Assembly: GCA_932294295.1 (NCBI GenBank)
Contig: OW028580.1
Span: forward strand, 26,271,396 to 26,335,395
Length of the DNA: 64,000 nucleotides
DNA from: Alitta virens
Lineage: Eukaryota > Annelida > Polychaeta > Phyllodocida > Nereididae
Direction of reading: 5' to 3'
The notes under the pieces are model-generated. The model did not search any database and had not been told where the DNA came from. It saw only the letters and a list, made by a program, of their open reading frames with translations. This document shows positions 22,773-35,163 of the stretch, piece by piece (within the stretch, counting starts at the first letter, position 1; each line of letters starts with the position of its first letter). The position numbers and the translations under genes are program-made.

Positions 22773-23997
22773 ACCTGGCTGTCTTGTGTGTCCTTGCTAC
22801 ACATAATCTTCCTCGCTACTGTATGTGCAGTCATGCACAGAACATCCTTCCTGAGCAAAACTCATCAGGAAACTAATGATCGAGGAGACTATCAGGATAT
22901 CCTGTTTTCTAGTCGGTATATTTTCTTCATTTTTCATATTTTTTCCTCCCCTTTTTTCACCCTATCTCTCCCTTTTTTTCTCCCCAGGTACACACACTAT
23001 CGCTGTCATCTTTGCTCCTTTATCTCCTCAAGACAACAGAGCTGGCCGTCATATTTGATGTGGCTAGCAACCAGATGCTTGATAATGATATTGCCTTCCT
23101 CAACAGATGCTGCGTTTAGGTGCTTGAAAAATCTTCCCGATTCATCAACTCCGATGGGACAATTCCGTGCCTTAGCAACAGCACTCACCGTGGCTCCAGA
23201 CTCGCGCCCAAATTGAGAATCCAAACTAACTTATGAGTTAAATGAGGTTGAATTGAAATAAGCTTGTGGTAAACCCATTGCATGTGAGACTTACATGGTG
23301 TAAGCATGTCATCTGTGCGTAAATTACGGGCATGGCCTTGGATTGGAGATAAACATAGAAGTCTTAGCTGCTTAGTAAAGCGGAAGAAGAAGATCATGCA
23401 GTAGAAGAACAAAGAAAAAGCAAAATAAGACAGAAATAAGAGACGTAGAATTGGAAGAAGAAAAATGAAAGGAGAAGAAGAGGAAGAAGATAAGAGGATA
23501 GAAAGGAAGCAGAGGTATAAGAAAAAAAAAGGAAGATGAAGAAAATAGCGGAAGAAAAGAAAAATAAAATAAAATTTTGTGCAATAGAAGTCCATCTTGG
23601 AACTTAAGGGGGGGGGGGGGTGGGGCATTGAGACACGGGTAACAGTGAGACAAAACTGCCCTTCAGGTAACTAAACACTACATAGCCACCAGACTGGCAG
23701 TGAGAATGTTCCATTACCTGCAAGAATTACAAGCATGAGGTGTTCAAAATTTCACTTTTTGTTTGTTACAGCCGGCAAAGTAACTTCTTCTGCCCTGGAT
23801 TTTTCAATCTTATTCTCCAGTATTTGGAAATAATGAACTAAACCTTGTAAAGTGATCTTTCATTTACAGATATTAATATAAACAGTGCTGTAGCCAGACA
23901 AAGCATGAGTGGGGCAGGGTGAGACAGTCAATTCAATGGATATCTTCAGAAGGAAAATAACAGCTGGATGTCAGTTGCATGACATGTTGAATTAATG
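22773..23997. other. Intergenic with purine-rich stretch
   Basis: Low-complexity purine-rich DNA (GAA/GGA-rich) runs from about 23383 to 23560, then a G run at 23609-23620. The two serine/phenylalanine-rich minus-strand open frames here are its translation. No gene is seen. Confidence 0.45.
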
Positions 23998-24165
23998 GTA
24001 CCTTGTACCCAGTATCTATTCCAGGTCAAGTGAATGACCTCAGCTATGAGGTATATGCATTACACCGCGTGGACTTTAAGGCTTACCATCTCATCATTAC
24101 ATCTTCCTCTGACTGCTGGTAAAAAAAAGCTACTTAGCTTCAACCAATAACAATAAAAGGATCTT
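23998..24165 (+). mobile_element. SINE-A copy, body and 3' end
   Basis: It has GGTACCTTGTACCCAGTATC, GGTCAAGTGAATGACC, GTGGACTTTAAGGCTTACCA and TCTCATCATTACATCTTCCT, then CTGACTGCTGG and TAGCTTCAA. The tRNA-like head is missing. Confidence 0.7.
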
Positions 24166-25649
24166 GCTGCCTAAAATAAGAGTATTCGGTGGCATTTAGC
24201 AGTTTTGTTGTGCCATCAGGCCATGTCCATATATATTTATTGCAACATGTGACACAATATGATCATATAATCGTAGATATGTTATGCAGCACACTTTTAA
24301 ATATGCATTGTAGTGCACTCATTGATGTGTATAACTTAACAAATTTAGGGCTATCGTGGATGCTCAATCATCTACTATATATTATGCAGGTAAATAATTC
24401 ACCCATGAAAGGCTTCTTATCAACTATTCAATATATCAATTTAACTTCAAGTGTAGGACTGCCTATTTTCCATTAATCACAAATGTTATAGAACAATATG
24501 AAAAACATGACCATTGGTTAGAATAAAAGATAATTTGATTATTATTATGAGTAAGCCTTGAATAGACAAAGTATAGTAAAACAAGCAATACTTTTACTCG
24601 TGTATGTGACAAACACTGCACTCGTGCATGATAAACACTGCACTTGTCTTAAAGTTGCGCTCGAACGCACATATACACGATTCAAGCGTGAGAGTCAAAT
24701 CAAAACGGACGCAAATGTGCACTAGATGTCATATTCACGCACGCATGGATGTGTTCCTTACTGCAATTAATATACCTGCCACGTCTCACTCTGCCCCTTA
24801 CCTTGTCTCACAGCAGTGGGAACAATGAGACAAATGACTTGCAATGACATTGTGTTGAATAACTCTATTCCTACCCAAGTTAGGAATGTGAAACTGCTGG
24901 AAAGTATGCACAACTATATAACCTACATCTGAGGTGGGGAGCCAATTATGTCCTGTTGTTAGAATTTTTGTCATGATTGAAATAAAATAAAGTGCCTCAT
25001 TGTTCCCCACTCTCCCCTACTAGACCATATTTACTCGTTAACATTTCTATGGTTTTATAGTGAGGCTGTCTTTAATAAGGCATGAAAATACAAGGAACTC
25101 AGAGGGTAGGCTTGATCACTTCAACATCGGACCGAACTCATTTGATGTGGAACAACGCCGCGTCGACATTGAACCGAGGAGGCTTGTTACATTGGAATCA
25201 CCTATGTACAAACAATTTCAGTTTTTTTTCATGACAATATCTTGATTGATGATATATTTACTGCGAAGACTATCGTCCATCTTTAACCTGATAATTACTT
25301 TTACTTCCATGCACAGGGTTTGTGGAATGAGAGGTTCTGCATGTGGTTGCATGTTCTGTTCCTATCAGTCTTTCTTGGAGCTTTCAGAAGTTTTCTTTTA
25401 CAATCCCCCGAGTCATCAATTATTGAATAATATTTACACGTCTTACACCAAAGTTTCTAATGAATTTATGGAAGCTTTGGCTTATGTATCAATATAAACT
25501 CAAAGAATTCCAAATTTTCATAGAAAACACTAATTTTTTGTATTTCTTTGTACAAGCATAATCTAGTCTCTACATATATTTTGCACTTTATTTAAGAGGA
25601 ATGCATGTGCAGTTTCTGCAACTATAGTCTGTATGCAAGTAGAACTGCC
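24166..25649. other. Loop of the 19/26-kb inverted repeat, second part
   Basis: AT-rich. At 24783-25020 there is a piece with repeated GAGACAA/TGTCTCA vocabulary. At 25118-25172 there are CAACATCGGACCG and CGTCGACATTGAACCG, related to the 18.6-kb minisatellite. No exon is found. Confidence 0.35.
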
Positions 25650-26178
25650 CTTAATTCATGCTAGTCTCTCTGGGGAAAAACACGTTACATCAAACAGAAT
25701 GAATGAAACCCCACGTTATTGGACCAGGCCATAGAATTGTGCATGGCGAATATCATCAAGTTACAGCCCGAGCAGCGTGTGAAGTTTACAATTGGGACGA
25801 ACTTGTGTGTTCAGCTCTAGAGGAGAAGGATAAAAAAAACGCAAATGGTTGGGCTCAAGTAGCGTTGCTCGGTTGCCAGAAGCCGGGCTGTTCGCAGTGC
25901 TATTTTATAGCACAATAAAAGGGAAAAAAGCAGCTCCTTGTTTCAGCTCATTTTGTGGTTTGTTTCTGTTGATTGTGGTCATACTGCATTGACCTACTTT
26001 CACAAGAGTCTTATGGCACTCGAGTACTTCTCCGTTGCTCTGTTCCGTTGCCTTTCACTTGTTTATGGAACACTATGCAAAATACTGAGTGTTGATTACA
26101 TGTATTTACAGCACCATGGTATTGTGAAAGAAATTACTTTTATTCTTTATAGAGTGCTTGAATGATGCTTTGGGTAAT
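25650..26178 (-). repeat. Right arm of a ~530-bp inverted repeat (partner 19057-19585)
   Basis: See the left arm. An open frame at 25703-25918 crosses this arm. The partner differs by a two-base insertion in the GCAGCGTGTG region, so the frame is not kept between copies, which argues against coding. Confidence 0.82.
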
Positions 26179-26394
26179 TGGTCTGCATGTAGTTCTTAAC
26201 CTCACAATGGTTGATCAAATAAGCACATTGTGACAGAAGAGAAACTGGCTGCCATATCAAGCATAGTTTACAGGTCAAAAACAACCATACAAAACAAAAA
26301 ACAGCAAATTTTACTTGTTCAGTCAGTCAGAATCATTTTATCTATGTCAGTCAGGACACTTTGAAATAAGAACTCAATAAAAAAAGCTCAAGAT

Positions 26395-26600
26395 AGATAG
26401 ATAGATAGATAGAATAGTTAGATAGATAGATAGATAGATATGGAAAGTGCAGCCCTCTAAAGCAAGTTCTTGCTGCTATCGAGGGTTAATTGATGAGGTG
26501 AGAGATAGCAGGAGTCCACCCATGTTACACATTTACTTGCCTCAGCATAGACATTGAGTACAAAAGACTGCCAATTTAACGTCTCATCCGAACGACACCA
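26395..26600 (-). mobile_element. SINE-A copy preceded by a GATA array
   Basis: (GATA)n at 26395-26440 is followed by a piece matching 21880-22020. From 26511 comes a minus-strand SINE-A: GGAGTCCACCCATGTTACAC, ATTTACTTGCCTCAGCATAG, ACATTGAGTACAAAAG, TTTAACGTCTCATC. Confidence 0.65.
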
Positions 26601-26604
26601 AGCT

Positions 26605-26705
26605 GCTCAAGAAGGGTGCCCGAGCCCGGGATTCATGGTGTTAAATCAAAAGGACCAGTGTGCTGTGTTTCTGAACCATTATGCTGTGGACATACATCAA
26701 GGATA
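26605..26705 (+). repeat. tRNA-like repeat (SINE-D), partial copy
   Basis: CCAGTGTGCTGTGTTTCTGA and ACCATTATGCTGTGGACAT match the reverse complement of 27000-27045. CCCGGGATTCATGG upstream is box B-like. It forms an inverted pair with 26930-27122. Confidence 0.5.
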
Positions 26706-26929
26706 TGGAATTAAACAATTACAGTTGCTTGTTTGTGTTAAATCCTAAAATACAAGCACAAGTTGAAGGAATGAGCACTATGTTGTGCAATTAAAAACCT
26801 GTTTTTTCATCAAAGACAGCCCTCCTTGATATGTATGTATGTCTAAATGTGAGCCAATAAAATTAATTAATTAAAAGTGTCATGAAAAATTTCTTTTTTT
26901 TAAATAAAATTGAATTAGTTGCAATAATC

Positions 26930-27122
26930 ACCAAGCTCCTTTGGGCAGTTTTTCACCACAATTCCTGACATGGTGCTTGGCCTGCACACCCACTGGTGGT
27001 GCTTCCACAGCACAATGGCTCAGAAATACGGTACACTGGTGCATTTGATTTTGATTCGAACAGTTTGAACCCGGGTCCTTCAGAGGAGCAGGCAAGCATC
27101 TTCCCAATAGACAACCAAGCAT
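26930..27122 (-). mobile_element. tRNA-like repeat (SINE-D), longer copy
   Basis: Read on the minus strand it has GATGCTTGCCTGCTCCTCTG, then GACCCGGGTTCAAACTG (box B-like) and CCAGTGTACCGTATTTCTGA followed by GCCATTGTGCTGTGGAAGCA. A tRNA-derived SINE is likely; box A is unclear. Confidence 0.5.
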
Positions 27123-27415
27123 AACTAAGGTACTTTACTAATTTAAAAAATAATAAAGATCATCAGCAAAATGCAGACAAGTCAGCCAGTGCATTTCACT
27201 TTAAAATCTTCCAGATTTCTTCCAAGCACGTACGTCTAGTCTACTTTTTTCAAGAACTTTACCAAGAAATATTAAGTTTATTAAATTAAATTTGAGCAGC
27301 TTAACATATAGACATACACTTCAATCTTCTTTACTGTTATGCCTTCATGTCTTACAGTGTATACTTGAGAAATATGATTTTCTTTCTCTTTCAAAATAGA
27401 AGCCTTTGTAATATA

Positions 27416-27825
27416 TTATCTATCTATCTATCTATCTACCTATCTATCTATATATATACCTATCTATATATCTACCTATCTATCTACCTATCTACCTACC
27501 TACCTACCTACCTATCTATCCAACCATCTATCTATCTATCTATCTATCTACCTACCTACCTATCTATCTACCTACCTATCTACCTATCTACCTACCTACC
27601 CACCTACCTATCTATCCAACCATCTATCTATCTATCTATCTACCTACCTACCTATCTATCTACCTACCTACCTATCTACCTATCTATCTATCTATCTATC
27701 TACCTATCTATCTATCTATCTATCCAACCATCTATCTATCTATCTACCTATCTATCTACCTACCTACCTATCTACCTATCTACCTACTCATCTACCTATC
27801 CATCTATCTATCTATCTATCCTTTT
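27416..27825. repeat. (TATC/TACC)n microsatellite with longer-range order, ~400 bp
   Basis: Tetranucleotide units with the interruption CCAACCATC recurring near 27520, 27615 and 27725. Multi-unit blocks of about 95-110 bp have therefore been duplicated. Confidence 0.93.
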
Positions 27826-29945
27826 GCTGCCCTTGGGTGTTGATATAACACGATTTTCACTTTGATTATTTTCTCATCTTGGCCTGGGTGCCAAAAATTG
27901 CAGCAAAATGAAACGGTCTCCTAATTACGCTAAAATTACACAGCTGCCTGATGAAATTAGGCAACCAATCAGAGACACATTATATGCCTCTCTATGGGCA
28001 AAGTATGGGATGATGCTGATGCTATGCAGGGGAGGTGGGAGGTGAAATAAGATCGTTGAATGTGGGAGTTATATGTTGGCTTAAGAATGCTGGAATCATA
28101 TGTTTACCAGTTGTTAATTATTTCTTTCATTGTCTGATCAATGAATGGTGGCCGATTCATTCATTGATCCATTTTATAAATTATGACACCATCATTTAGT
28201 ATATCCATCCTTTTATCTATTCAAAACTGCAGTAATTAACTATAAAAGATACACATTAAACAATTTCTGTATTTTGTAAATATTTTTTTTGCAAAACTTC
28301 ATTAACTACTCAGAGATGTATACATCTTTTGCTTGTGTGTGCATTTTCTAGGCAAAACCGTCAGCTGTCAGTGGGGTATATCTAATTCTAAATTTATGGT
28401 AATTCCTTATTATGACGCTATAAAACAGTAATAAAACGCATACCAGTAGCAACCGTTTTCCAAACATTTCAGAAACACATTCCACCTGAAGGATGTTTCA
28501 CTGCTTGAAACCAGGGGCGCTGCGATCGATCTCCGCCTAGCGGAGTTTATTGAAAGACCCTTGCCAGCAATGATAGCTGTTCTTTTGTGCTGTTGTCAGA
28601 ATTGTATTCTATACATTTCATTGACAAGCCAGGTTCAATTAATTGGTTACTGAATAAGACATCAATTATTTATCAGTCGACATAATATTTGGATTTACCA
28701 AAGCTTACATTCTGTGTTTATACAATTACAACAAAAAAAAATCATAACACTTCGAGAACTCGATGGATTAATTTACAGCTTTGATAACTAAATAAACAAA
28801 GCCTAGTTTACAGGCAACTCAGCATATTTACTATCTGTGGTGTAAAGAGTTATCAGATAGGTAGTCTGGAGTAATAGACGGTTTCAAACACTAGAACAGC
28901 ATGATTCAATTCCTTGATGTTATTTAGCACTGGTTTGCCACAAGGATCTGTGATTTAACTGTGCATGTTTTATGGAATTGTCGACACAAGATACAGCATT
29001 ATATATCATGCAATGAATGGACGGAAATTATTTTAGAACTAGGAAGAAAATGTTTTATTTTTTACAACTGCTATATGGATATTGAATGATTTAAAACATA
29101 ATTAATATATAATGAAATATATTTATACATCCTTTAAGGGGTTATCACATTATATTATATTTTAAACCTGACTTTATCAAACAAATTTAAAAGAAAGCTA
29201 TTTATTCTTATGAAACAAATATAAAAATATAATCTATTTGACTATTAGGTATTCAAGTTATAAATATATCTTAATATAACTCATAATTACTCACAGTCAT
29301 AACTGTAAATAATATCCAAAATAGTGAAAATCTGGCAAGGGAACTGCATGCCTTTCTCATGTTGACAATGACATGACTAAATGTGTCATAAACATTTATG
29401 ACATGTCCATTTGACAACTGCCACAAGGAAATGTCAACATGACGTAAATATTTATGTTCCTGGAATGTTGGCATTGCTATAAATAGATCTGACTTTTTGT
29501 GGGCTATATCAGATAACAGGGAACGAGCGGAGTTTCCTGGTCAATGGAGAGATATCTAAGGAAAATTATTATTTTAAAGAAAACACATTGTCTGTCTTAA
29601 ATAAGTGGAATATTTTAACTAATAAAGCATAGCAATTTACGCAAGGATTATCATATTTGCAATGATTTCGAACGTTGTAAATATAGACTGAAATTTATTG
29701 GAATTTTGTCGAATTTATTTATCAAAAAGTATTTTTTAAAGTCTGGCAGATTTACAATTAACTGCATGCATTAACACTTGAAGACTGAAATTATTGTTTT
29801 CAATAACTCTCAACACAAAAAATAACAATCTACATTATTAAAAACTTGATTGATAATAAGACAATCAACACACAAATATAATATTATCAATATTTTAGAA
29901 CATACATTAGCATTCTGGATAATACATCTTAAATGGGGAAAAGCT
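27826..29945. other. Intergenic, nothing assigned
   Basis: AT-rich. CCAGGGGCGCTGCGATCGAT near 28512 may be the end of a CAGGGGCG-type element, but no partner end was found. No exon or RNA gene is recognised. Confidence 0.35.
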
Positions 29946-29974
29946 CTGCAATGCGATTCCCTGATACTTTGATT

Positions 29975-30179
29975 GAACGGCCGCGACGCTTCAAATGACG
30001 CCCTAGCTGACGCTGCCCATGACGCTCCGACGCAGCGTTCAAAAGCACGTGCTTTGGCGTCTCAGCTTCAGTATAGGATTTACCGTGCAGCAGTAACAGT
30101 GATGGAATTTACCTTCCAAAATGACTTATAACTGAAAAATAAGTGTGATTTATGGGATCTGGACAATAATACTTAAAAG
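29975..30179 (+). promoter_or_regulatory. Possible promoter and non-coding first exon
   Basis: About 29980-30060 is a CpG cluster with GACGC repeated many times (GGCCGCGACGC, GACGCTCCGACGCAGCG), far above the CpG level of the surroundings. From there to 30179 the sequence has no long open frame and ends AAAAG|GTAAGTGAG, a very strong donor. Together these fit a TATA-less promoter plus a 5' UTR exon of a gene whose next exon is far away. This is inference; no downstream coding exon was found. Confidence 0.3.
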
Positions 30180-30946
30180 GTAAGTGAGAAACTATTATTA
30201 TTATATATTTTATTCACTTACTTTAAATTGTCTTTCATATCTTTATCGTATTCTACTTGAAATTGCACTGTGATCATCACAGGTGTTTGACACGAATTTA
30301 CAGCGTGTGTTCAGACTTAGCGAATTTTTACTTTAATTTTTTGTCTACACGCTCAAACATACATATAGTTAGCTGTTAAAACATTATTGGTAACAGGTTT
30401 AAACACTTCATCACGAATTTATAATTGCTTTCTATATATAGGACTAGTTATAGTCTATATACTTATTCATAGCTTGATTATAACCAGCGTGTGTAATAGA
30501 TATATGCGAAGCTTATAAATTATGTTTTTTTTTAATAAAATAAAATAATGTTATGGTCATACTTTGAAAGAATTATAAGCCATTGGGCCATTTAATACAG
30601 AAAGAATCTTATGAATTAATAAGTTCAATATATCATTACATATAACTTCTATAATAATTGTATTATTAAGGGTTCCATATTTATGTTATTCAGGCTTTAA
30701 TGGATCTTCAATATTGAATTACTTTTTGCTGTATGTACAGAAAAAATTTAGATTTATATAAATAGAAAACACACCCAGACAGATTTCCAGGAATTCTTGG
30801 AATATCATGGAATCCTATACCCCCATGTCGTCGTAATACGTATGGAACACCCAAAGTGCTGCAACTGTCTCTTAAATGTGACAATTGTATATAGATATGA
30901 TTGCAATTAACTAGTGTGTGTACACGGCGATATAGAAACCTGCATG
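30180..30946. other. AT-rich, nothing assigned
   Basis: If the first exon at 29975-30179 is real, this is intron. The minus-strand 87-residue open frame at 30708-30971 has no support. Confidence 0.35.
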
Positions 30947-31763
30947 TAGTGGAACCCCGTTTTAAGAACACCGCATTATTAAGACCTCCTCACTGTTACG
31001 AGCATCATCAGAAATTCTCGCTATTTTAAAAACAATTTATGCACATATTGTATTTTACCTCGCTATTGAGACCACCTCCCTATTAAGATTAACTTCTTAT
31101 TCAGGGATGGTCTTTATAGGGAGGTGATATATCTTCAAGAATACAGACATCCAAAATTATGTGGGCTTAATAGTGAGGTGGTCTTAATAGTGAAGTGGTC
31201 TTAATAGTGAGGTGGTCTTAATAATAAGGTGTTAATAGTGAAGTGGTTTTAATAGTGAGGTGGTCTTAATAGTGAAGTGGTTTTAATAGTTAAGTGGTTT
31301 TAATAGTGAGGTGGTCTTAATGGTGAGGTGGTCTTAATAGTGAGGTTTTCTTAATATGAAGGTGGTCTTAATAGTGAAGTGGTCTTAATAGTGAAGTTGT
31401 CTTAATAGTGAGGTGGTCTTAATATTGAGGTTTTCTTAATAGGAAGGTGGTCTTAATAGTGAAGTGGTCTTAATAGTGAGGTTGTCTTAATAGTGAGGTG
31501 GTCTTAATAGTGAGGTGGGCTTAATAGGGAGGTGGTTTTAATAGTGAGGTGGTCTTAATAGTGAGGTGGCCTTAATAGTGAGGTGGTCCTAATAGTGAGG
31601 TGGTCTTAATAGTAAGGTGGTCTTAATAGGGAGGTGGTTTTAATAGTGAGGTGGTCTTAATAGGGAGGTGGTCTTAATAGTGAGGTGGTCTTAATAGTGA
31701 GGTGGTCTTAATAGTGAGGTGGTTTTAATAGTGAGGTGGTTTTAAGGCGAGGTTTTCAATGTA
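30947..31763. mobile_element. MITE-L (pogo/mariner-like ends) with internal satellite
   Basis: TA followed by GTGGAACCCCGTTTTAAG on the left and CTTAAGGCGAGGTTTTCAAT-type sequence then TA on the right are imperfect inverted ends of the MITE-L family (compare GTGGAACCTCGCCATTAAG at 34547). TA duplication and short ends fit the Tc1/mariner/pogo group. The interior is mostly a 17-bp satellite, listed separately. Confidence 0.72.
31158..31748. repeat. 17-bp satellite, about 35 units
   Basis: Tandem GTGGTCTTAATAGTGAG with variants (AGTGAAG, AGGGAG, TTTTAAT). The unit is the same sequence as the subterminal part of the MITE-L family, so the array grew from the transposon end. Confidence 0.95.
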
Positions 31764-34542
31764 TGCTTTTCACTTATATTATATTCGAACTATATTATAA
31801 ATAATTAAAAAATCCAATTAAGTAATACGCTGCAATACATTTAGATGCAATTGGAATTTCCAACAATAAAATATATTTTTGTACTCACATTCTATGGAGT
31901 ACTTTTGATACATGTTGTAGCTTCCATTGCAGTTGTTCAATTATGCATAGTCTTTACATTTAGATATATATACTGTATATTCAAGGCTAGCCATTCATGG
32001 CTGCCACATCATGTAGAGGAAAGCATATATATTGTTCAGTTAAGGTGAAATGATAAATACTTTATATATTTTAAAAGCATGTAGAAGGTAAATCTTTCTG
32101 AAGTCGGTTATTATCAGATATCAGACAAATAGATGCATGTGACTGCATTAGTTCATAACTGTTTATTTTTCCATTTCATATCTGTTTTTTTTTTTTTTTA
32201 ATTTTTTTTTTTTTTTTTTAAATTTCGTTTATTTAGTCGATCGAATATCAGTTCTCTTTTATTGCTCATTTAGATTTCGGCCATATCATTGATATAGTTC
32301 ATGAATGTTTTTATTTTTTATTTTTTTACAGTTATTTTTAAATGAATATAGCCTCATGATATTATTTCGGTATTGTAAATTAAATTTTATCTTTACATAC
32401 TCGTTGAACTCATATATATATATATATATGTGTGTCATTAAGTACAGCACATGATTAATATCCACAAATCGCTGTCATGAGGAAATTGCTCAGAAGTCTC
32501 TTAATATTTTTGCGTAGGTCATGAAGTTTTAATCTGGGATTTTAACCGGGAACTCTCACTAAGCTATTACGAGTTCATGGAGTGCTCTGAACCCCACTAG
32601 GGGTGAGGGGGCTGTCTTTGATTTGGGTGCTAAAATGTAGGTCAACATATTGTGGGGTTCAGTTATTGAATGTGTGAAGGAGTCCCGGGTTAAATTCCTG
32701 GAAATGATTTTTTGCATACACTGCAATGAGTAAGTTTCTAAATAAATCATATTTCCAATTTTTCTTTACACAATTAACTTAAGATAAGTTGGTAGTCAAG
32801 AATGTTTGCTTGGACAGATCTAGAGGTCAGGACCAGCAAATATTATGTTAAATAACAAGAAAAAGTTCATGGTATTTTGGTTTAATTACAGCGTATTCCT
32901 GTGAGACTTCAGATAGTGTGTATGTTGTATGCTTTGTTGTGGATTGGCTAGAAGGGACCACGTGATTAAACTAGTGTGGACTCCTATTCTGCTCTGGCCA
33001 TATGAAAACATGCACTGTTGGTTCAATCTACTGTAGATCTGCTGTTTTTAGTTTATATATATGTATTGCAATTGGACTCAACATTGCTCAACTTTAGTGG
33101 TTATGGAATTAATATGGACATAACTGAGGTTGACTAAATGACTAATCTAGATACAACAGACCAAATTGTTAGTTAAAAATGCAATAGTGGCAAAATATCA
33201 TTCGAAACAGTAAACAAAATACATATCTGTACTGAGAGGAAAATTTCTGCCGAGTTTGTCAAATATTTCTTCAAAGTTTCCTACATAAACTGTCTATTAT
33301 CAAAACGAAATTTTCAATGTTGGACACAATTATATTCTACAGCAGATTTAATACTGATGTCAACTTTTTATCAATTTATACCACAACAATAAATAAACTC
33401 CATACATTCAATGTAGACCACAGTTGAGCAATGCATCATTGGGCCTTTTTGTCATTTGTTTCTATTGTGTAGGTGGTTGCCATGGCAACAGGGTGTACAA
33501 TAGGAATACCCTACTTAAAATGACTATTAGTCACATCAAACACTGGACATGATAGGAATCTGCATTCCTGTACAGGATAAACAATATTGACATGTCATTA
33601 CATGTTATTACATGGCAATAAGTGCAGTATGAATAGTTTATGAATGTATCAATTTCATGCCAATATTAGATCATTTACAGGGACTAGGTGTAGGTGTATG
33701 GGCCATAGATGGTGGTTAAAGGCCATTTTTTTAGTTTATAAATCAAATTGTTATGATTTGATTTATTTGTGATGTTTGAGAAACTTTTTGTTGATTAAGT
33801 AAAACTTATAAGTTGGCATACACATTTTTAAGGGTCTGATTAAGAGCAAAGATCAATACATTTTTATGATATTTTTTCCTGTAAAGCCAAATATGATAGT
33901 CAAAACAGTTTAAGTAATGTAATTAATAACCAAACTATTGCAAATACTCTTATTCTCAACTAATAATGCTGATTATATTATCTTCTTTTTATCTTATTGC
34001 ATGTGTTTACTTTTGTTTTATGATAATTCTACTATCTATTTGTACATAATTTTTTTACAGGATCTACATGAAAAACAGTTTGACTGATTATATACACCCT
34101 GTGTAAATATAATTAATAATTGCATTCATGAATATATTTAAATATAAATATAATAAATAATAAAGTGTTGAATAAATACAATTTTATTCAATTGCTTCAA
34201 TTCCATTTAGCATAGAAAATTAAATCAAAACCGCATACTGATTTATTAGTCTTAGGTTTTAGGTTTCCTTACACAGGAAAAACTCTTGCCTTAAGGGGTA
34301 TAATTGAGCATGGTAAAATTGGGCAGCAAGGTCACGTGTCTAATTAAACAACCCCTAATTAAGTTAGTCTACTCCCTAAGGTAATTAGACTATCAAAATT
34401 AGGGTTAATTTATTGGCCAGGAGTCACTGAGTTTATTTCTTGCATAGAAACCTACACAATACTGGATTCTACTGCTTGACTGTGTTTTATATATAATTAT
34501 ATGACTATTATGGGATTTCTTCTTTTTCCTTATATATATATA
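31764..34542. other. Intergenic, few features
   Basis: AT-rich, with long T/A runs at 32186-32221. tRNA-like fragments lie near 32537-32575 (minus, TAGCTTAGTGAGAG, then CCGGTTAAAATCCC) and near 32680-32702 (plus, TCCCGGGTTAAATTCCTGG). These look like decayed SINE pieces. No gene is seen. Confidence 0.35.
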
Positions 34543-34660
34543 TACAGTGGAACCTCGCCATTAAGACCACCGTTGGTGCAAATTTTATTTTCTTAATGGC
34601 GAGGTGGTTTTAGTAGTGAGGTCTCAATTGTGACGTCGCCTTAAGACGGGGATCCAACTA
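34543..34660. mobile_element. MITE-L, short complete copy
   Basis: TA-CAGTGGAACCTCGCCATTA at the left and CGCCTTAAGACGGGGATCCA then AC-TA at the right are inverted repeats. The element is about 114 bp with no internal array, a good reference for the family. Confidence 0.75.
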
Positions 34661-34704
34661 ATGGTTAAGGATGTATTGGATCACTGGCCTGATCACTTTA
34701 TGCA

Positions 34705-34770
34705 TGCGTGGGGCCTCGGATTTTGTGTCTATGCTGAGGCAAATGAAAGACCCTAAACAATACAATATAA
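34705..34770 (+). mobile_element. SINE-A fragment
   Basis: TTTTGTGTCTATGCTGAGGC and AAATGAAAGACCC match the SINE-A body. Confidence 0.55.
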
Positions 34771-34842
34771 TGCGGATTAGTGTGCTGGATTCAAGTGACC
34801 AGGCGAAGTCATGTAAGTGACCCCCAATATTAATTGATTAGA

Positions 34843-35163
34843 AAGTGGATATTCACGAAAGGTTCTCTATATTTTCACCAGGTGGCTACGACAGAATACT
34901 GCAATTCTATTGGCTGAAAATGTTCCCGCCCTTGATTGTGATTGGCTGAAGCAAAGTGCACCCTAGCAGTAGTATTTTTAGCGCCTTTTAATGTATATTT
35001 GACATCTTATCATTCAGTGGATTTCTGCCTTTTCTCTACGAAAATTATATTTATGGAATCAGTTAGTTATGATCTACTATGTCTGGAAAGCAAAACGAGT
35101 AATAAGAGGAGAGGAAAGACTTATGTCCAGCTGCAGTCAGGGCTGGTTAGTGAAAAGACTATT
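34843..35163 (+). mobile_element. MITE-F, full-length copy
   Basis: AGTGGATATTCAC at the left and GTGAAAAGACT at the right are short imperfect inverted ends. The interior matches 49713-50030 (inverted) and 55558-55871, including ACCAGGTGGCTACGACAGAA and AGTAATAAGAGGAGAGGAAA. It is about 315 bp. The 88-residue open frame crossing it is not conserved in the other copies. Confidence 0.78.

Noticed and set aside
25703..25918. 71-residue open frame in the inverted-repeat arm
   Set aside because: The partner arm has a two-base difference that breaks the frame, so it is not conserved as protein.
19057..26178. Inverted repeat as ends of a Penelope-like or DIRS element
   Set aside because: No reverse transcriptase, recombinase or hammerhead ribozyme motif was seen in the loop, and the loop contains unrelated SINE and MITE pieces.
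31158..31748. CRISPR-like array
   Set aside because: The 17-bp units are contiguous with no spacers and the context is eukaryotic.
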